Assembly (NCBI GenBank): GCA_033977485.1
Contig: CM066994.1
Span: 116,274,458-116,338,457 of the forward strand
Direction: 5' to 3'
Origin: Hydrangea macrophylla
Lineage: Eukaryota > Streptophyta > Magnoliopsida > Cornales > Hydrangeaceae
DNA length: 64,000 nucleotides
The notes beneath the pieces are model-generated. The model did not search any database. It had not been told where the DNA came from and saw only the letters and a program-made list of their open reading frames with translations. Each line of letters starts with the position of its first letter. Within the stretch, counting starts at the first letter, position 1. This document shows, piece after piece, positions 30,568 to 43,855 of this stretch. A program made the position numbers and the translations under genes.

Positions 30568-31172
30568 TGTCACGCCCCGACGTAGCATAATACAGGAAAT
30601 CATTTAATTTCCTTTATGGACTCGTAGGTCGTGACAAGTGAGTATGACCAATTGTCCCTGTAATAAATAACTTAACAACATTTCTAAAAGAAAGGATACT
30701 AATAAACATAAGCTCCGAAATTAAAACATACTAAACTATTACATAAATTCCGGTCTTAGGCACAAACGCCCTATTCAAAAGTCTAAAACTAGTTTATTAC
30801 AAACCCAAATTAAAAGACATAGGAAATATAAAGCAGCCTCCTGGAAAGTCTCCTGACTCTAAGTAGCATAGTCAAAATACCCTGGCTGCTCCTGACCCTG
30901 AGAATCTGGACATACAGTCCAGGACGCATCAACGCCGTCAGCTTATGAAAGCTGGTGAGCAAAATAAACAAGTGCTCGCAATGTATATATAAGCATATAA
31001 ACAACGGTGCAATTTAACTTTAAAAACAATAGATTCAAGGTTCCAATTCCAACATAAGTCACGGGGGAATAATGTAAGCAATAAATATGCGACCATGCAT
31101 GAACAATGTAATATCTCATATTTCTGACTCTTTTCTCTCAACAAAACTCAACACAACCAAACCATTATCTCA

Positions 31173-31520
31173 GATACCAGGAATACTATCCGATCGATAT
31201 CCAAAACAACACACCAAACTATCGCTTCAGATACCAGGAATAATATCCGATCGACATCTAAGCCACACTCAATACCATCATTTCGGATACCAGGAATAAT
31301 ATCCGATCAATATCCGAAACAAGCGCCTTAGATACCAGGAATAATATCCGATCGATATCTAAGCCGTACACCACACTATCACCATCGCTTCGGATATCAG
31401 GAATACTATCCGATCAATATCCGAAACGCGCGCCTTAGATACCAGGAATACTATCCGATCGATATCTAAGTCGTACACAACACTGTCGCCTCCAATACCA
31501 GGAATACTATCCGATCGATA
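31173..31520. repeat. Seven copies of a GATACCAGGAATA repeat in the solo LTR
   Basis: Cores reading GATACCAGGAATA, then TATCCGATCGATATC, start at about 31173, 31230, 31286, 31331, 31393, 31438 and 31492, so the spacing is 45 to 62. Several cores end in a second GATATC-like half, and CCGATCGATATC is close to palindromic. The cores are far better kept than the spacers. Confidence 0.85.
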
Positions 31521-31817
31521 TTGAGGTCGCACACCAGACCGCCACCCTTTACTCTTTTCACGCTTTCTCACACACATGCATGTTGACACAACCTCAACCC
31601 TAATATGTATGTCAATGTTTCATAAATAACACCATTAATAAATCACAAAGCCGGATAATCGTACGAGCATAAATTTTGGCCTTAGTTGTTCTGTTTCGTA
31701 CAATTCTTAAAACATAGACCTTTAAAACAATATATTTGCCAAACAGTTCTTTTAAAACTTTCAAAATCTTTTCCAAACAGTCCCTAATAAGAAAATACAA
31801 AAACTGCTCAAACTGCC

Positions 31818-31980
31818 AGGTCGCGCGAGCGAAGGGGAGAACAAATAGCACGAGCGGATCGCGCGCGCGAAGGGGCAAAACAGGTCGCGCGAGCGGATCG
31901 CGCGCGCGAAGGAGAGGGATGGTCCGCGCGAGCGGGCCGCGCGAGCGAGCCTCGCGCGAGCGGGTCGCGCGCGCGAGTTC
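31818..31980. repeat. CpG-dense GCGCGAGCGG repeat in the solo LTR
   Basis: About ten copies of words such as GGTCGCGCGAGCG and GATCGCGCGCGCGAAGG fill roughly 160 bases of an otherwise AT-rich LTR. Short open frames across it are repeat artefacts. Confidence 0.9.
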
Positions 31981-32319
31981 TTGCAGAATGTCATCTTCTT
32001 CGTTTTTCCCCTGTTTCTGGTTTTCAAACTGAATTTTACCCATTTCTGTTTTCTGTTCGTACCAGGACATGTAATATATGGATCTCCTCGGTTTTCCGCG
32101 TAGATTAAGAATACGCGATCAATTTTAACTAATACGGATTGTATCGCTTAATTTTCACGATTAAAGTTAGACTGTCAAAACTTTAAATCAACCGTACGTC
32201 GCGATACGGATGAATTATTGCGTAGGATTCGAACCACAGCTTATTGGGACTAAGATCTTTCATTCCCAATTCATAAATTTCATTTTGGTTAAGATTTACA
32301 AAACTCCAATTTCAAGCTC

Positions 32320-32680
32320 CCATGGTGAAATACATATATATATACACATATACACACCTATATATACTGGAATACACATATATAAACATGGCGAGTGAGT
32401 TTATAATACTCACAGAGGTGTTTGATACAGAGAATTTGAGACAGATAAATTCCGCCGATAATTCCGTCGTTCTTGAAATTTCCTCCGTCTCTCCTCTTGA
32501 TTTTGAGATGAATATATATATATCTATGTATGTGTATATACTGAATATATATGTATATATAAACTGTATGTGTGTGTGTTGTGTGATCTTGAGAGAGCAA
32601 GAGAGTGATTGAGAGAATTTGAGAGAGTTTGAGAGTGAGAGATGAGAGACTGTGAGAGAGAGAGAGAGAAACCAACGTAT
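32320..32680. repeat. Microsatellite tract, (TA), (TATACACA), (GT) and (GA)
   Basis: Tracts of TATATA, ACACATATACACAC, TGTGTGTGTG and GAGAGAGAGAGA follow each other within the solo LTR. They give long but meaningless frames on both strands. Confidence 0.85.
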
Positions 32681-34496
32681 ATATATAAACTGAGAAATTT
32701 TGGGCTCCAAGCAATGGGCGGATTTCGCCCGGTGTGGTTGAGCTCACGTGCTCCCACACCAAAACGCGGTAAAGGCGCAGTTTTAAAACAAAACTGGTAT
32801 TTTACGGTTGAAAAATAAAAATACAGAAAATTATTAGTGTAGGAATTAAATTCCCGGTTTATACAAAAATGTAGATATTGATTTTGAAATCACAGAAAAT
32901 ATTTCTATATTTATAGAAATTACAGTTTGACCCCAAATAATTATTACAAAGAGAAATTAAATCAAATACTCATGGAAATGAAATGCAGTATTTATTTATT
33001 AATGAAAATTAAAGGTACAGGGTGTTACAAGTCACCACTTAATTTTTAAGGAAAATTAAGAAACCATTTTAAAAGCAAACTGATCTTTTGGAAATCAGAG
33101 ATTTCTAGGTCCGAGGATTATGGAATGAGAGGGGAAGGAGCCCGGCAGACTAAAACACCCCCTCTCATCCTATTTCGTGATAGGTCTCTACTCAACATCT
33201 TTTTTAATTGAATTATTAATCTAAGCATGCCCTTAACTAATACGTATATATATATACATTCCAAAAGCATGTAAAAAGGGGTGCAAGATTGCTAACGATA
33301 AAACGGCATACAAAACCACATAGTTCAATTAGGAAGCAAAATGATATGCAATAACGAACAAAGGAACTTACCTAGAATCCAACCGCGAATATTAAACGTG
33401 CAATGCATACAAATAAATAGAAAACATAGAAAAATGGTCTCTAACACATATAACTATATAAGAAGGGAATATGGATGTTACTGTTCATCAAGTTTGATTT
33501 TACTAATTTCTCCCTGTTTTACGTGGTCTTGGTTCAGTTTGTGTGATATTTAATCAGTTCATGTTGGTTTTTTGGTCATGTAATTACTCTACCAAACAAT
33601 GCCGTATAAGACAAATCCATGACACAATTTTACCCATTCCACTGCTGTACAAGACAAAAGGGGGGCAAATTATTCCTATTTTGGGCCTCAAGCCCTTGAC
33701 ACAATTTAACCTTACTGGTCCAAATCTATATCAACTACCTATATATCAAATCTAAATGATAAATGTTCTTGCAAAACATGACTGAGTTCAGTATCAAAGG
33801 CCAATACATATGGTACACTGCTCTTTTCACTCAAACTCATTTTGTCATTTTACGCCAAAATATGACGGCTACTTATATTTTGATCAACTTTTTAATTACA
33901 TATTGACCATCATTTTTGAGTAAATTTAGGATTCAATTATTTTAAAATAACATTTACAATTTAGCCAACTTTTTGAACAAAATTTATTATTTACTCCATA
34001 ATATGACGGCTAATTACATATTAGTCAATTTTTTGGACGAAATTCAGGATTCAATCTAAATATAATTTACACACACCCATGCCTGCAAAATAATTTTGAT
34101 ATTACACACTTACATGCCAAGAAATTTAATTTACATTTCACTCAAGCAGCTAAACCATCAAACTTAAATATGGTTCAAAACCCCCTAAAATGCTCTATAA
34201 TCCTAGAACCAAACCCATACCAAATTAACTTTTACTCAAACCTCATACCATTTTGAAACAACACTATTCAAATCTTGTACTCAAATAAAGAACATATATT
34301 TTCCACAAAATGCACCAACTACTAATAAATTCCTAATAAATACACACTAATAATACATTTATAATCATAATAAGATATAATAGTCCTAATACATATATAA
34401 TAAATCATAATCGTAATAATAAATATACAATCATAGTAAAATATCTAATATTAATAGAATTTCATAATACTAATATAAATATTGACGTAATAAATA

Positions 34497-34764
34497 CTCT
34501 CTCCGTCCCAAAATAAGTCGCTTTTGGGATTCCAACTTTTAAGGGAATACAATCATTGCATGTCTATAATTTTAACTTTTCACAATTGCCCTCATAATTA
34601 TTGCAGATTTTTTTTTTGTCTTTTATGAGATTTGATGTAATTGATATTTGAATAAGGGTAAAATAGGAAGTTTACAAATATTAAGTTTTGACTTTTGAAA
34701 AATGACACTTATTTTGAGACATCAAAACGTGAAAATTATGATATTTATTTTGGGATGGAGGGAG
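34497..34764. mobile_element. Stowaway MITE, 268 bp
   Basis: CTCTCTCCGTCCCAAAATAAG at left pairs with TTATTTTGGGATGGAGGGAG at right, with TA on both sides (34495-34496, 34765-34766). These are the standard Tc1/mariner Stowaway ends. No ORF. Confidence 0.9.
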
Positions 34765-34832
34765 TATATAATAATACATATATACAAAATACTTTACAAA
34801 GCTAAAAGATCACAAAATAAACATTTAAATGA

Positions 34833-34994
34833 GAGCATTTTTGCTCACCCTGGCCTTTATTGGGTCGCACGTGTCCCATTCTATTCTCATTTTGCCCCTG
34901 TACTATCAGCACAATTACTGGAATGAGACACATGTCACCCAGTAAAGACATGAGTGAACAATGGTGAACCAAAAATGGGTGATAAAAAATTCTC
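34833..34994. mobile_element. Short MITE, about 160 bp
   Basis: GAGCATTTTTGCTCACCC at the left is an imperfect inverted repeat of GGGTGATAAAAAATTCTC at the right. A related end (GGGTGAGCAAAAATGCTC) lies at about 47769-47786, so the family has at least two members here. The TSD is unclear. Confidence 0.55.
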
Positions 34995-37900
34995 CCTATT
35001 TAAATACACCAAGTATCGATTCACTGCGTGGCTCTACGCACAGTCCGCCTAGTATACACATAAGGTAAGACCTAGTCTAAGGTGTCGCGCATGTAGTCGA
35101 AAATCAATAAATCAAGAAATGAAATGAATGGGAGAAAGGTCAAGGAATCATACCTCAATAGCACTACAAAACAAAGGTTAGTTCACATGCCTTGATCAAG
35201 ATATAGTATCGAATCCTAAATAGCATACCCAAACTTCTAGCTTAAATCTATCAAGCATGGAAAGAGTTGACATAATCATGAATTCCTTCTAACTAGTTGG
35301 AAGTACAACATCTCTAAGAATATATAAGTCTCAACTAGGAACAATGTAATGTCCATATAGAGATGGTATTATTCCAACATGTTCACAAGGAACTCACAAA
35401 TAGGTTCAATTAAATACAACATAACCCAAAAATAAGTCCTAATTACAAGTATCAACATACATGGATGAATGCATGAACATGAACAAGAACAAGCTATGAA
35501 CTATTCATTGATTTGAATCATTTAGCCTCTGGATTCAAGTTTAACTATCATTATTTAAAACTTGGTTTAAGTTCTAGGTCATAGAAAAAATATTTGGATC
35601 ATCATTTATAAAGTTTATCAAAATTGTAACAGAGTTTCAGAATTTACAAAGAGCAAGTCAGATTTTCAAAAATAGGAAAATAATACTTCCTACGGTTGAT
35701 CTTAATGATTTTTGGATATGATGTGCCTCTGTGAGTCTAGTTTCTAACCCAAAAACACAATCAAAGATCAAACGGTCCAATCTCTGGGAATTGGACCAAG
35801 ACCAGACACTACTCACAATCTAATAACTCTTTGTCCAAAGATTTTGTGTGATTTTCTAAAAATGGTAAATGAATCAGAATCACTTTGATCTTTTTAGGGG
35901 ACCTCATTAGCACATTTAACTTCATGAAAAAAATTATTTAAAGCTTAAAATACATGCTTAAGGCTCTGATCTATTTAAATCAAAACTGACTTACTGTTTT
36001 GAAATTTTGGACAGAGAATGACTAGTTCACAAATCCTAAGATCAAACTAACCTCATATATAATTGAGGCAAAATAAAAAATGAAGTGGTAGATCTTTGTG
36101 TTATGAACATATTACAATTGGTCTCAGTCAAATCCAACAAACCATGATTTAATTAAAAATCCTTGATCACAGATTGTCATTGAAATGACTACACCATAGA
36201 TGAATTAACGTTCAAGTATGATTATGGTCATCAAAATAACGATTAAATACAAAAGAGATTCATGGATTTAGCTTTAGAGGATCTTCATTATAGATCTCAT
36301 GAGAAAATCTAGAGATGAGTCTCAAGGTCTTACTCAATCCTATGAACTCAAAACACTTGAATTCACTTGAATCCAACAACCAACCTATAAAATCAACTTC
36401 ATCTAAGTCTAATTCCTCTCTCAAATTATAATGGTCCTTGAGGATTAAAGACCCAATTTCTAAAGAACTTAATGAAACATGAAGAGTTTCATAAGCTCCA
36501 AATTAATGAACCAAAGCCATGAATATGGGCTTAGATTCATCAATTACTCATAAAAGCACTATAGATCAACTCTAATCCTCATATAAATATGAATTTACAA
36601 AAAACTAAAGGATCTAACTCAAGGAATTCAAATGGAACATTGAAGGTTCCTTAGAATCCCAAGAGAAGAGCATGAATAAAAGAGATGAAATCAAAACCCA
36701 ATTGATGATCCAAATTTAATTTGACTTTGAAAAACTTATTTTAGCTTAAACACAAAACTATCTAGATCGAAATCAAACAAAAGGAATTCAGTCACAATTC
36801 AAGTGGTGCGTGATGAAATGAGGTAGGAAGAGACTTTTTGAAAATTGTGTAAAAATCGTAGTTCAATCTATAAATTGTGATTGAAGTATGTATAATAAGT
36901 ATAGGAATAAGGATTTAACCTCTAGATCTTCTCAGGATTTGATTGATTTGGAGAGATTCAACCCTTACGGCTTCAAGGTTCTTCCATGGTGATTTGAAGA
37001 ATTGGGTCAATTGGGTAAGGTTTCTATCGGGTTTTTGAGTTCTCTCTTTATATTTCTCTAAGAACAAACTTAATTTCCAAATTTCAGCTTCTCTCTCTAA
37101 GATTCAAGTTTCAGCCTCAAGATTCAAGTCTCTAACCTCTACAAATGAGAGAAAATGGTTTTTTTAATAGACTTTCATTTTCTTAGGGGCTAAGATAAGG
37201 GTGGATTAGTTAATTAGGGATGGTAGGAGCATGGTCTGCATGACCTAATAGTAGTAAACACATACACAAAAAATGGCATCGTTTGGTGCATTCATTTTAT
37301 CAAAGATTAAAAAGGAATTTTGGCTTAAAAATGCAAATTAGCCCAAACCGGCCAGCACTCAATGAAGTTATGGCGGCACTCAGTGAATGTCGCACAACAC
37401 TCGGTGAATGGCGCATCGGCATTCACGAACTACCGCAACGGCATTCACGGGATACAGTTCGGGCACTCTAACTGCCGCTGCACAGCAATTTAGCACCTTT
37501 ATTTCATTTCATCTCATTTAAGTAAATGTCGTTTAATTAAGAAAATACCCCCATTTGGATTCAATAAAATATCTAAAAAATCAAATTCATAAGGAAAAAT
37601 AGTCAACTCTCCTTCCGAAGATAAAATTTCCAATTTCCTGCACAATTCTTCTTAAATACCTTTCCATTTCTCAATGTTCCCTTTCATTTAAAAATTCTTA
37701 AAAATCAATTCTTTCATAAGGGAGACCCAATGAACAATTACCGAGACTTTTCATCATGAAATTCAAAAAATTTATGATTGACCCCCTTTTGACCTGTTGA
37801 CTTTTCACTGGGTCAACTGTTGACTATTGATGACTTTTTCGGAGTTCATGCTAAATTTCTCTCATTTTGAAAATGGTTTTAAGATGCTCCGAGATCAATG

Positions 37901-38123
37901 CCGTGTTTCTATACGAGTTCAAAACTCATGATCTACAGCATGACGAGTAAATGAAAATTTTGGTGTTTTTGGCTGAAAAAGGGCGATTTTGGACTGAGAT
38001 TCTTCTTGGAAGAGAATCAGATTGCTTGTAAGAGTCTGGATTCCGACGAGACATATTCATCATTAATCTCTAGAGGTAAATTCCCCTAAGTTTAATAGTT
38101 CGATCAAAATTGGGGTGTCTACA

Positions 38124-39061
38124 ACAGGTAAAAAAAAAACTACACACAAATTCCTAATAATAATATTAATACTCCTAAAAAAAATTATACAATAATTATT
38201 TTTATCAATCTCTGTAACCCTTAATCCAACATAAATGCCATAAAATTGCACAAGAAACCACTACAAAATCGAAGACGATCAACATATCTAGATATGTAAT
38301 GTAAATAAAAAGAAGAAGCACACATATGATTAAATGAAACATACCCGTATCATTAAAAAAAATACTATTAAGTTTCAAACTAAAATACCATTGATGGAAG
38401 GTCAAAGAGTCAAAAGTTTTCAGGGACATGCAGAAGGTGAGGAGTATTTGAGATCAAACAAATAAAATGTAAAGCACCAAGATGAACCCATGCACCCGGC
38501 CACTGATTTTTAGTTTTCCATATTAGCTATCTTTTTGAACTATTGAACAAATAACTACCTTTGAAATTGAGCTAAAAAAAAGGCTGTGGGTTGAAGGCTT
38601 AGTGTGACTCTAATTTGATTGTTAGTAGAATTAGAAGAAGAAGGGGTTTAAAGAGCTAGAGAGTGATGGTATTGAGGGAAAAATAGATGCAAGCTTCTAG
38701 TAGTTTTAAAAGACTTTTTGGAATATGCATGTTTCTAGTAGTTTTAAAAGGCTTTATGGAATATTGACAATATTTTGTAATGTAATATTATACAGTATTG
38801 GAAATTGAAGGGATTTATGATGGTTTTAAATTTAATAAGCTTTGCAGGAATGTTAATAGTTTTTTTTTTTGGAATATTATACATGCCTAGTGTGTATATA
38901 TATGTATATATATATATATATTCATATGTACACCGGTTCATATATAGAGTATAACACACAAAAGAAACAAAGAAAACCAAAAATAAAAAATAAAAAAAAT
39001 GTAGGAAGTGACGTTGCACATTTACTTATTTACATTTTAACTGGAGTTTTGTCCTTTTAAG
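38124..39061. other. AT-rich spacer, left flank of the second copia element
   Basis: No gene is visible. It has a TATATA tract near 38897-38925 and a repeated GTAGTTTTAAAAG word (38700-38755). Before the copia insertion at TTAAG this joined the sequence now at 44080. Confidence 0.5.
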
Positions 39062-39280
39062 TGTTAATATATATCATACATTAGTCTACGGTCATTATAG
39101 TATTGTATCTTACTATACATCTAGACTAGGTTCATTGTGTACTACTGTACTATGTACTCTTGTACTTCTCTCTTTCCTAAATCTTGTATTCTTCTAGCCT
39201 ATAGAAAGGCATCCCTTATGTAATGATAAAATACACCTTTCAATACAATACAATATATTGTATCCATATCTCTCTTATCA
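39062..39280 (+). repeat. 5' LTR of the broken copia element
   Basis: 219 bp, TGTTAATATATATC start and CTCTTATCA end. It differs from 43856-44074 at about five positions (for example CTACGG against CTAGGG, TATAGAAAG against TATATAAAG). Confidence 0.95.
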
Positions 39281-39293
39281 TGGTATCAGAGCC
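39281..39293 (+). promoter_or_regulatory. Primer-binding site, initiator tRNA-Met type
   Basis: TGGTATCAGAGCC directly after the 5' LTR. Confidence 0.95.
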
Positions 39294-42200
39294 ATTCGAT
39301 TTTAGTGATCATTAACCCCAGTCTCTGCCGCCGACCTCTGCTTCTGTGATCCAATCAATCCCCAAACAAACAGGGCGCCTGCACTGCTCCTATCATCCGC
39401 CGCCTCAACCTAATTTCAAACCCACCATTACTTTTCCTTTCCAGTACATCATGACCCACCACCAATCAAACACCACCGAATCTGCATACCCATCATCACT
39501 ACTAATTGCCAAACCTACCATCAGCATACTCATCATCACTATCAAACCCACCGGCCCCACCATCAAACTATTTTCCCAAAAATCAAACCCATTTTGTGGC
39601 ATCTTCAACCCACGGCCCCACCAACAAAGAAGTTATACCCATCACCCATCAATTAACCAATCTGCTCAGCCCACACCCACATTATCACCGACCCCATAAC
39701 TGCTATTCCATTTGCACACATCTAATCAACACTTGGACCCTACCCAACAAGATTAGACCTAACCCGACCCAGCCCACCAAATAGCTCTATCCAACCCGAC
39801 CCATCTTGGATCTCACCCAAGCCACCAAATAGCCCCACCTGACCCGACCCATCTTGGATCTCTTTGATATCTATGGATCACTTTGATGCCTCTCAACCTG
39901 TTGGAACTATTCTGTTAGCTCTATCCACTTTCAATTTGGCATATTTTCTACAGCAAAATCTGTCTGGATTTCTTGGAAAATCGCTATACCATTGCTGATC
40001 TTGCACATCAGTATCAGCTCCTTGGGAACCTTCATCGCATACGCCAACAACCTGGTCAATCAATCAATAGCTTCCTCTCTGAGATCCACTATATATGGGA
40101 TCAACTCAGTTCTTCGGAACCTACATGGACTAATTCATCTGATGCTGCAAAGTTCTATCAATATAGAGACCGCCAACATCTAATTCTGTTCTTAATGGCG
40201 CTGAATGATGAGTTTGAACCCGTTCGAGCATCTCTCATCCATAGCGTCCCTTTACCCACATTGGAGCAAGCCGTTTCTGAACTACTTTCTGAGGAGACTC
40301 GTCTCTCCACTCGCAAGCCTGCCCATACCGATGTTGTACTAGCAGTCCACAAAGGAACTTCATTTACTCATAAAAACCATCAATCCACCTCTTTTGGACA
40401 ACAATGCAATTATTGTAAATTGCCTAGACATCTCCTCTTAGATTGTCTTACACGTGTGTGCAAGTATTGTAAGAAGTTTGGACATGGTCACTATCAAAGT
40501 GATTGATTTAGGAATCCTACCAAAACCTCCCGAGGGGTTTCCTCTAGCACCACCAACACACCCCGTAGAGGCTCAAACAAAACTGCAGCCACAACTGCCG
40601 ACAGTCCACCATCCACTACTGCCACTGCCAATATTTCTGTTGCTTATCTTGAGGATCTTCTCAAACAAGTTTTGGCTCACTTTGGTAATCCACATTCCAC
40701 TGATATGTCTGTCACCCCAGGTAACTCATCTTGGTCCTTCGATTCTGCCTGCTATAATCATATGGCACCTGATTCCACCATTTTTACCTCCTAACATTCT
40801 AGCCTTCACATACCAACCATCCACACTGCTGATGGTTCCCACATGTCCCGTCAATCATATAGGAAACATCTCCACATCTCATACCTCTCTTCCCGATGCC
40901 TGTTTTATTCCCAAACTGACCATGGACCTCATTTCTGTTGGTTAACTTCGTGAACTTGGACTCACTACCACTTTTTTTTTGCTTTTTAGTTGTTGTGTGC
41001 AGGATCCAAAGACGGGACAGACTCTTGGAAGAGGCCGTAAGACTGGACGACTCTTTGAACTCATCAGTTTTTAAATTCCATCTCACCTTACCACTCAAAA
41101 AGTAGCTTTCACATCATCCACTCCCTCTATCAGTCTTTGGCACGCTCGATTGGGTCATGCCTCCATTAGTCGTCTTAAAATTTTAGTATCTAGCGGTCAA
41201 TTAAGGCTTGTGAATAGAGAAAAATTTGATTGTCTTTCTTGTCAAATTGCAAAACAATCGGCATTGTTGTTCAATAAAAGTGACTCTATTTCCTCAGAAC
41301 CTTTTGATTTGATTCATTATGATGTTTGGGGACCTTCTCACACTGTCACTATGGGGGGCTTTAAATACTATGTTATATTTGTGGATGACTTCTCTCGTTA
41401 TACTTGGATTTACCTTATGCATAGTCGATCCGAATTACCACAGATATACTTTGACTTTGCTAACATGGTCAAAACCCAATTCTCTTGCCATATGAAAGTA
41501 TTTCGTGCTGATAATGCTGCTGAGTATAAGGATTTTAGAGTACTTCAATTCCTTCGCCAACATGGCACCCTTCCTCACTGATCATGTCCTAGAACCTCCC
41601 AATAAAATGGGAGTGCTGAACACAAACACCAAAATATCCTCAACATTGTTCTTGCCCTACTTTTGTCTGCCTCATGCCCTGAATGTTTTTAGGGAGAAGC
41701 TAGTCTCACATCTGTCTATACTATGAATCGTGTCCCCTCTCCCACTGTAGAAAATCAGTCTCCTTATGAATGCTTCTATGGCCATCCACCTGAATACAAC
41801 ACTCTCAAAACCTTTGGTTGTGCCTACTTTGTCCTACTCCAACCACACGAGCGCACCAAGTTGGAACCTCGGGCCCGCCTATGTTGTTTCTTGGGTTATG
41901 GCATTGAACATAAAGGCTATCGGTGTTGGGATCCCTCTTCCAAACGTCTTCATGTCTCTCGTCATGTTATCTTCTGGGAACACACGATGTTCTCCTTAAT
42001 GTCCCAGTTTCACCTTGCTCCTTCCAATTCTCCACCCTTCTTTGTCAATCCTTCGGTCGATCTGTTTTCTGATACTCCGAATACAGATTCCTCTTCTGGC
42101 CCTGACTTCCTTGATAATCCCCCTCATTCCCTGACTCCACCAGCCATTTCCACTGATGCTTCATCTGAGTTACCCACCTTGGTCTCTCCTGAATAGCCTA

Positions 42201-43842
42201 CTCCGTTTGATGGGTCTGCACCAGCTTCAGATACTCACCTCCGTCGTAGTGATCGGATAAGGACTCAACCTATCCATCTTCATGATTTTGTTCTTTCTAT
42301 AGTCTTATCTCACTATGAGCCACAATCTTATCGTGAGGCTAGCTCTAACCCTCTTTGACAGCAAGTAATGGACGATGAATTGCAGGCACTAGATAAAAAT
42401 CATACCTAGGATCTAGTAGACCTCCCAAATGGAAAAAATGCTATGGGTTACAAATGGGTTTACAAAATCAAAACTCACTCTGATGGGTTTATTGAACGCT
42501 ACAAAGCCCGTCTGGTCGCTAAGGGATTCACATAAGAGTATGACATTGATTATGAGGAGACCTTTGTTCCCGTTGCTCGCCTTACTTCAGTCTGTAGTGT
42601 AATTGTTGTTGTAACTATTTGTCGTTGGGAATTATTTCAGATGGATGTGAAGAATGCCTTTCTCAATGGTGAACTCAATGAAGAAGTTTATATGTGTCCT
42701 CTTCTAGGATATCATCACTCTCCTAATCAGGTCTACAAACTTCGTAGGGCTCTGTATGGTCTCAAACAAGCTCCTCGCGCATGGTTTGCCAAATTCAGCA
42801 CAATTATTGGAAATTTTGGATTCACTTCTAGCTCTCATGATTCTACTCTCTTTATCCGCAAGACAGATCAGGGAACAATTCTGCTACTTCTTTATGTTAA
42901 TGATATGATTATCACCGGGAATGACTCAATTGGCATATCAGATCTCAAAATGTATCTCAGTCAGCATGTTGAGATGAAAGACCTTGGGAAACTTAATTAT
43001 TTCTTGAGCCTCGAGATCACTTCTAGCTCAGACGGCTACTATCTCTCCCAAGCCAAATACTCATCTGATCTTCTTACTCGTGCGGGACTCAACGATACTA
43101 AGACCAGTCCTACTCCTCTGGAAATTAATTCTAAGCTCACCCCTATGGAAGGTACTCTTCTAGAGGACCCCACTCTGTATCGCCAACTGGTTGGGAGTCT
43201 AGTATATCTCACAGTTACTCGACCTAACATTGCCTATGCTGTCCATATTGTTAGTCAGTTTCTCTCTGCTCCCCACTCATCTCATTTTGCAGCTGTGCTC
43301 TGCATTCTCAAATATGTCAAGGGAACTATGTTTCATGGTCTACATTTTTCTGCTTATTTTTCACTCATGCTTCGTGTCTATTCTGATGCAGATTGGGCAG
43401 GCGACCCCACTGATGATCGTCGATCCACTATAGGGTATTACTTCTTCCTTGGTGATTCTCTCATTTTTGGGCAAAGTAAGAAGCAAACCGTCATTGCTCG
43501 TTCTAAAGCAGAGTATCGTGCTCTAGCTGATGCTACCCAAGAACTCCTCTAGCTTCGTTGCTACTTGAAGACTTGGGAGTTGTTTACTACACTGCAACCA
43601 CTCTCTATTGTGACAATCAGAGTGCCATTCAGATTGCTCACAATGACATTTTCCACGAATGCACAAAACACATTGAGATTGATTGTCATTTTGTGCGCCA
43701 TCAACTCACTCGAGGCATCATCCAACTTGTTCTTGTTTCCTTTGCTGACCAGACTGCCGATATCTTCACAAAAGCCTATCCTCCAGGACGTCTTCAGGAT
43801 CTTGTTTCCAAACTCAAGTTGGTCTCAATCCTACCACCTTGA
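39294..43842 (+). pseudogene. Broken copia Gag-Pol
   Basis: Recognisable pieces in order: Gag (39973-40506) ending in a zinc-knuckle-like CKYCKKFGHGHYQSD, where a TGA takes the place of the expected last Cys; a weak protease region near 40740; pre-integrase and integrase (41150-41581, with FDLIHYDVWGPS and RADNAAEY); C-terminal integrase region (41723-42196); reverse transcriptase (42420-43100, with MDVKNAFLNGE; the active site reads YVND, not YVDD); RNase H (43380-43842, with YSDADWAGDP and YCDNQSAIQIA). The first 680 bases have no clear gag, so the start is lost. Stops such as TAG, TAA and TGA interrupt at least six places. Its LTR ends and general plan resemble those of the intact copia, but it is a different family. 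Confidence 0.9.
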
Positions 43843-43855
43843 GTTTGAGAGGGGA

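Larger units (their letters stand above)
30568..33029. mobile_element. Solo LTR, 2462 bp
   Basis: It starts TGTCACGCCCCGACG and ends AGGGTGTTACA, with AGTCA on both sides (30563-30567 and 33030-33034). No primer site, polypurine tract or coding lies within or beside it, so it looks like the product of LTR-LTR recombination. Such ends (TGTAACACCC... on the other strand) are common in plant Ty3/gypsy LTRs; orientation is not settled. It interrupts GAGTCACCACTTAATTTTT, which matches the inner part of the Tat-type LTR at 13449. Confidence 0.85.
33030..38123 (-). repeat. Old Tat-type LTR, interrupted by later insertions
   Basis: The right end, read on the minus strand, is TGTAGACACCCCAATTTTG, the same start as the LTR at 16815. 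The left part (GTCACCACTTAATTTTT, then GAGAGGGGAAGGAGCCCGGCAG and ACCCCCTCTCATCC) parallels 13447-13610. Its own left end should lie before the solo LTR, perhaps TGTGGATATTT at 30501. No pol or primer site is visible. The stretch also holds a Stowaway MITE and another short MITE. It has no credible gene; frames such as 37283-37471 are chance. Confidence 0.6.

Noticed and set aside
31173..31520. Regularly spaced repeats that look like a CRISPR array
   Set aside because: The spacing is uneven, the cores vary, and it lies in a plant LTR; no cas gene exists.
31612..32070. 152-aa Arg/Ala-rich frame
   Set aside because: It crosses the GCGCGAGCGG array in all frames; repeat artefact inside an LTR.
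32312..32762. Overlapping frames of 77 to 134 residues on both strands
   Set aside because: They arise from TATA, CACA and GAGA microsatellites.
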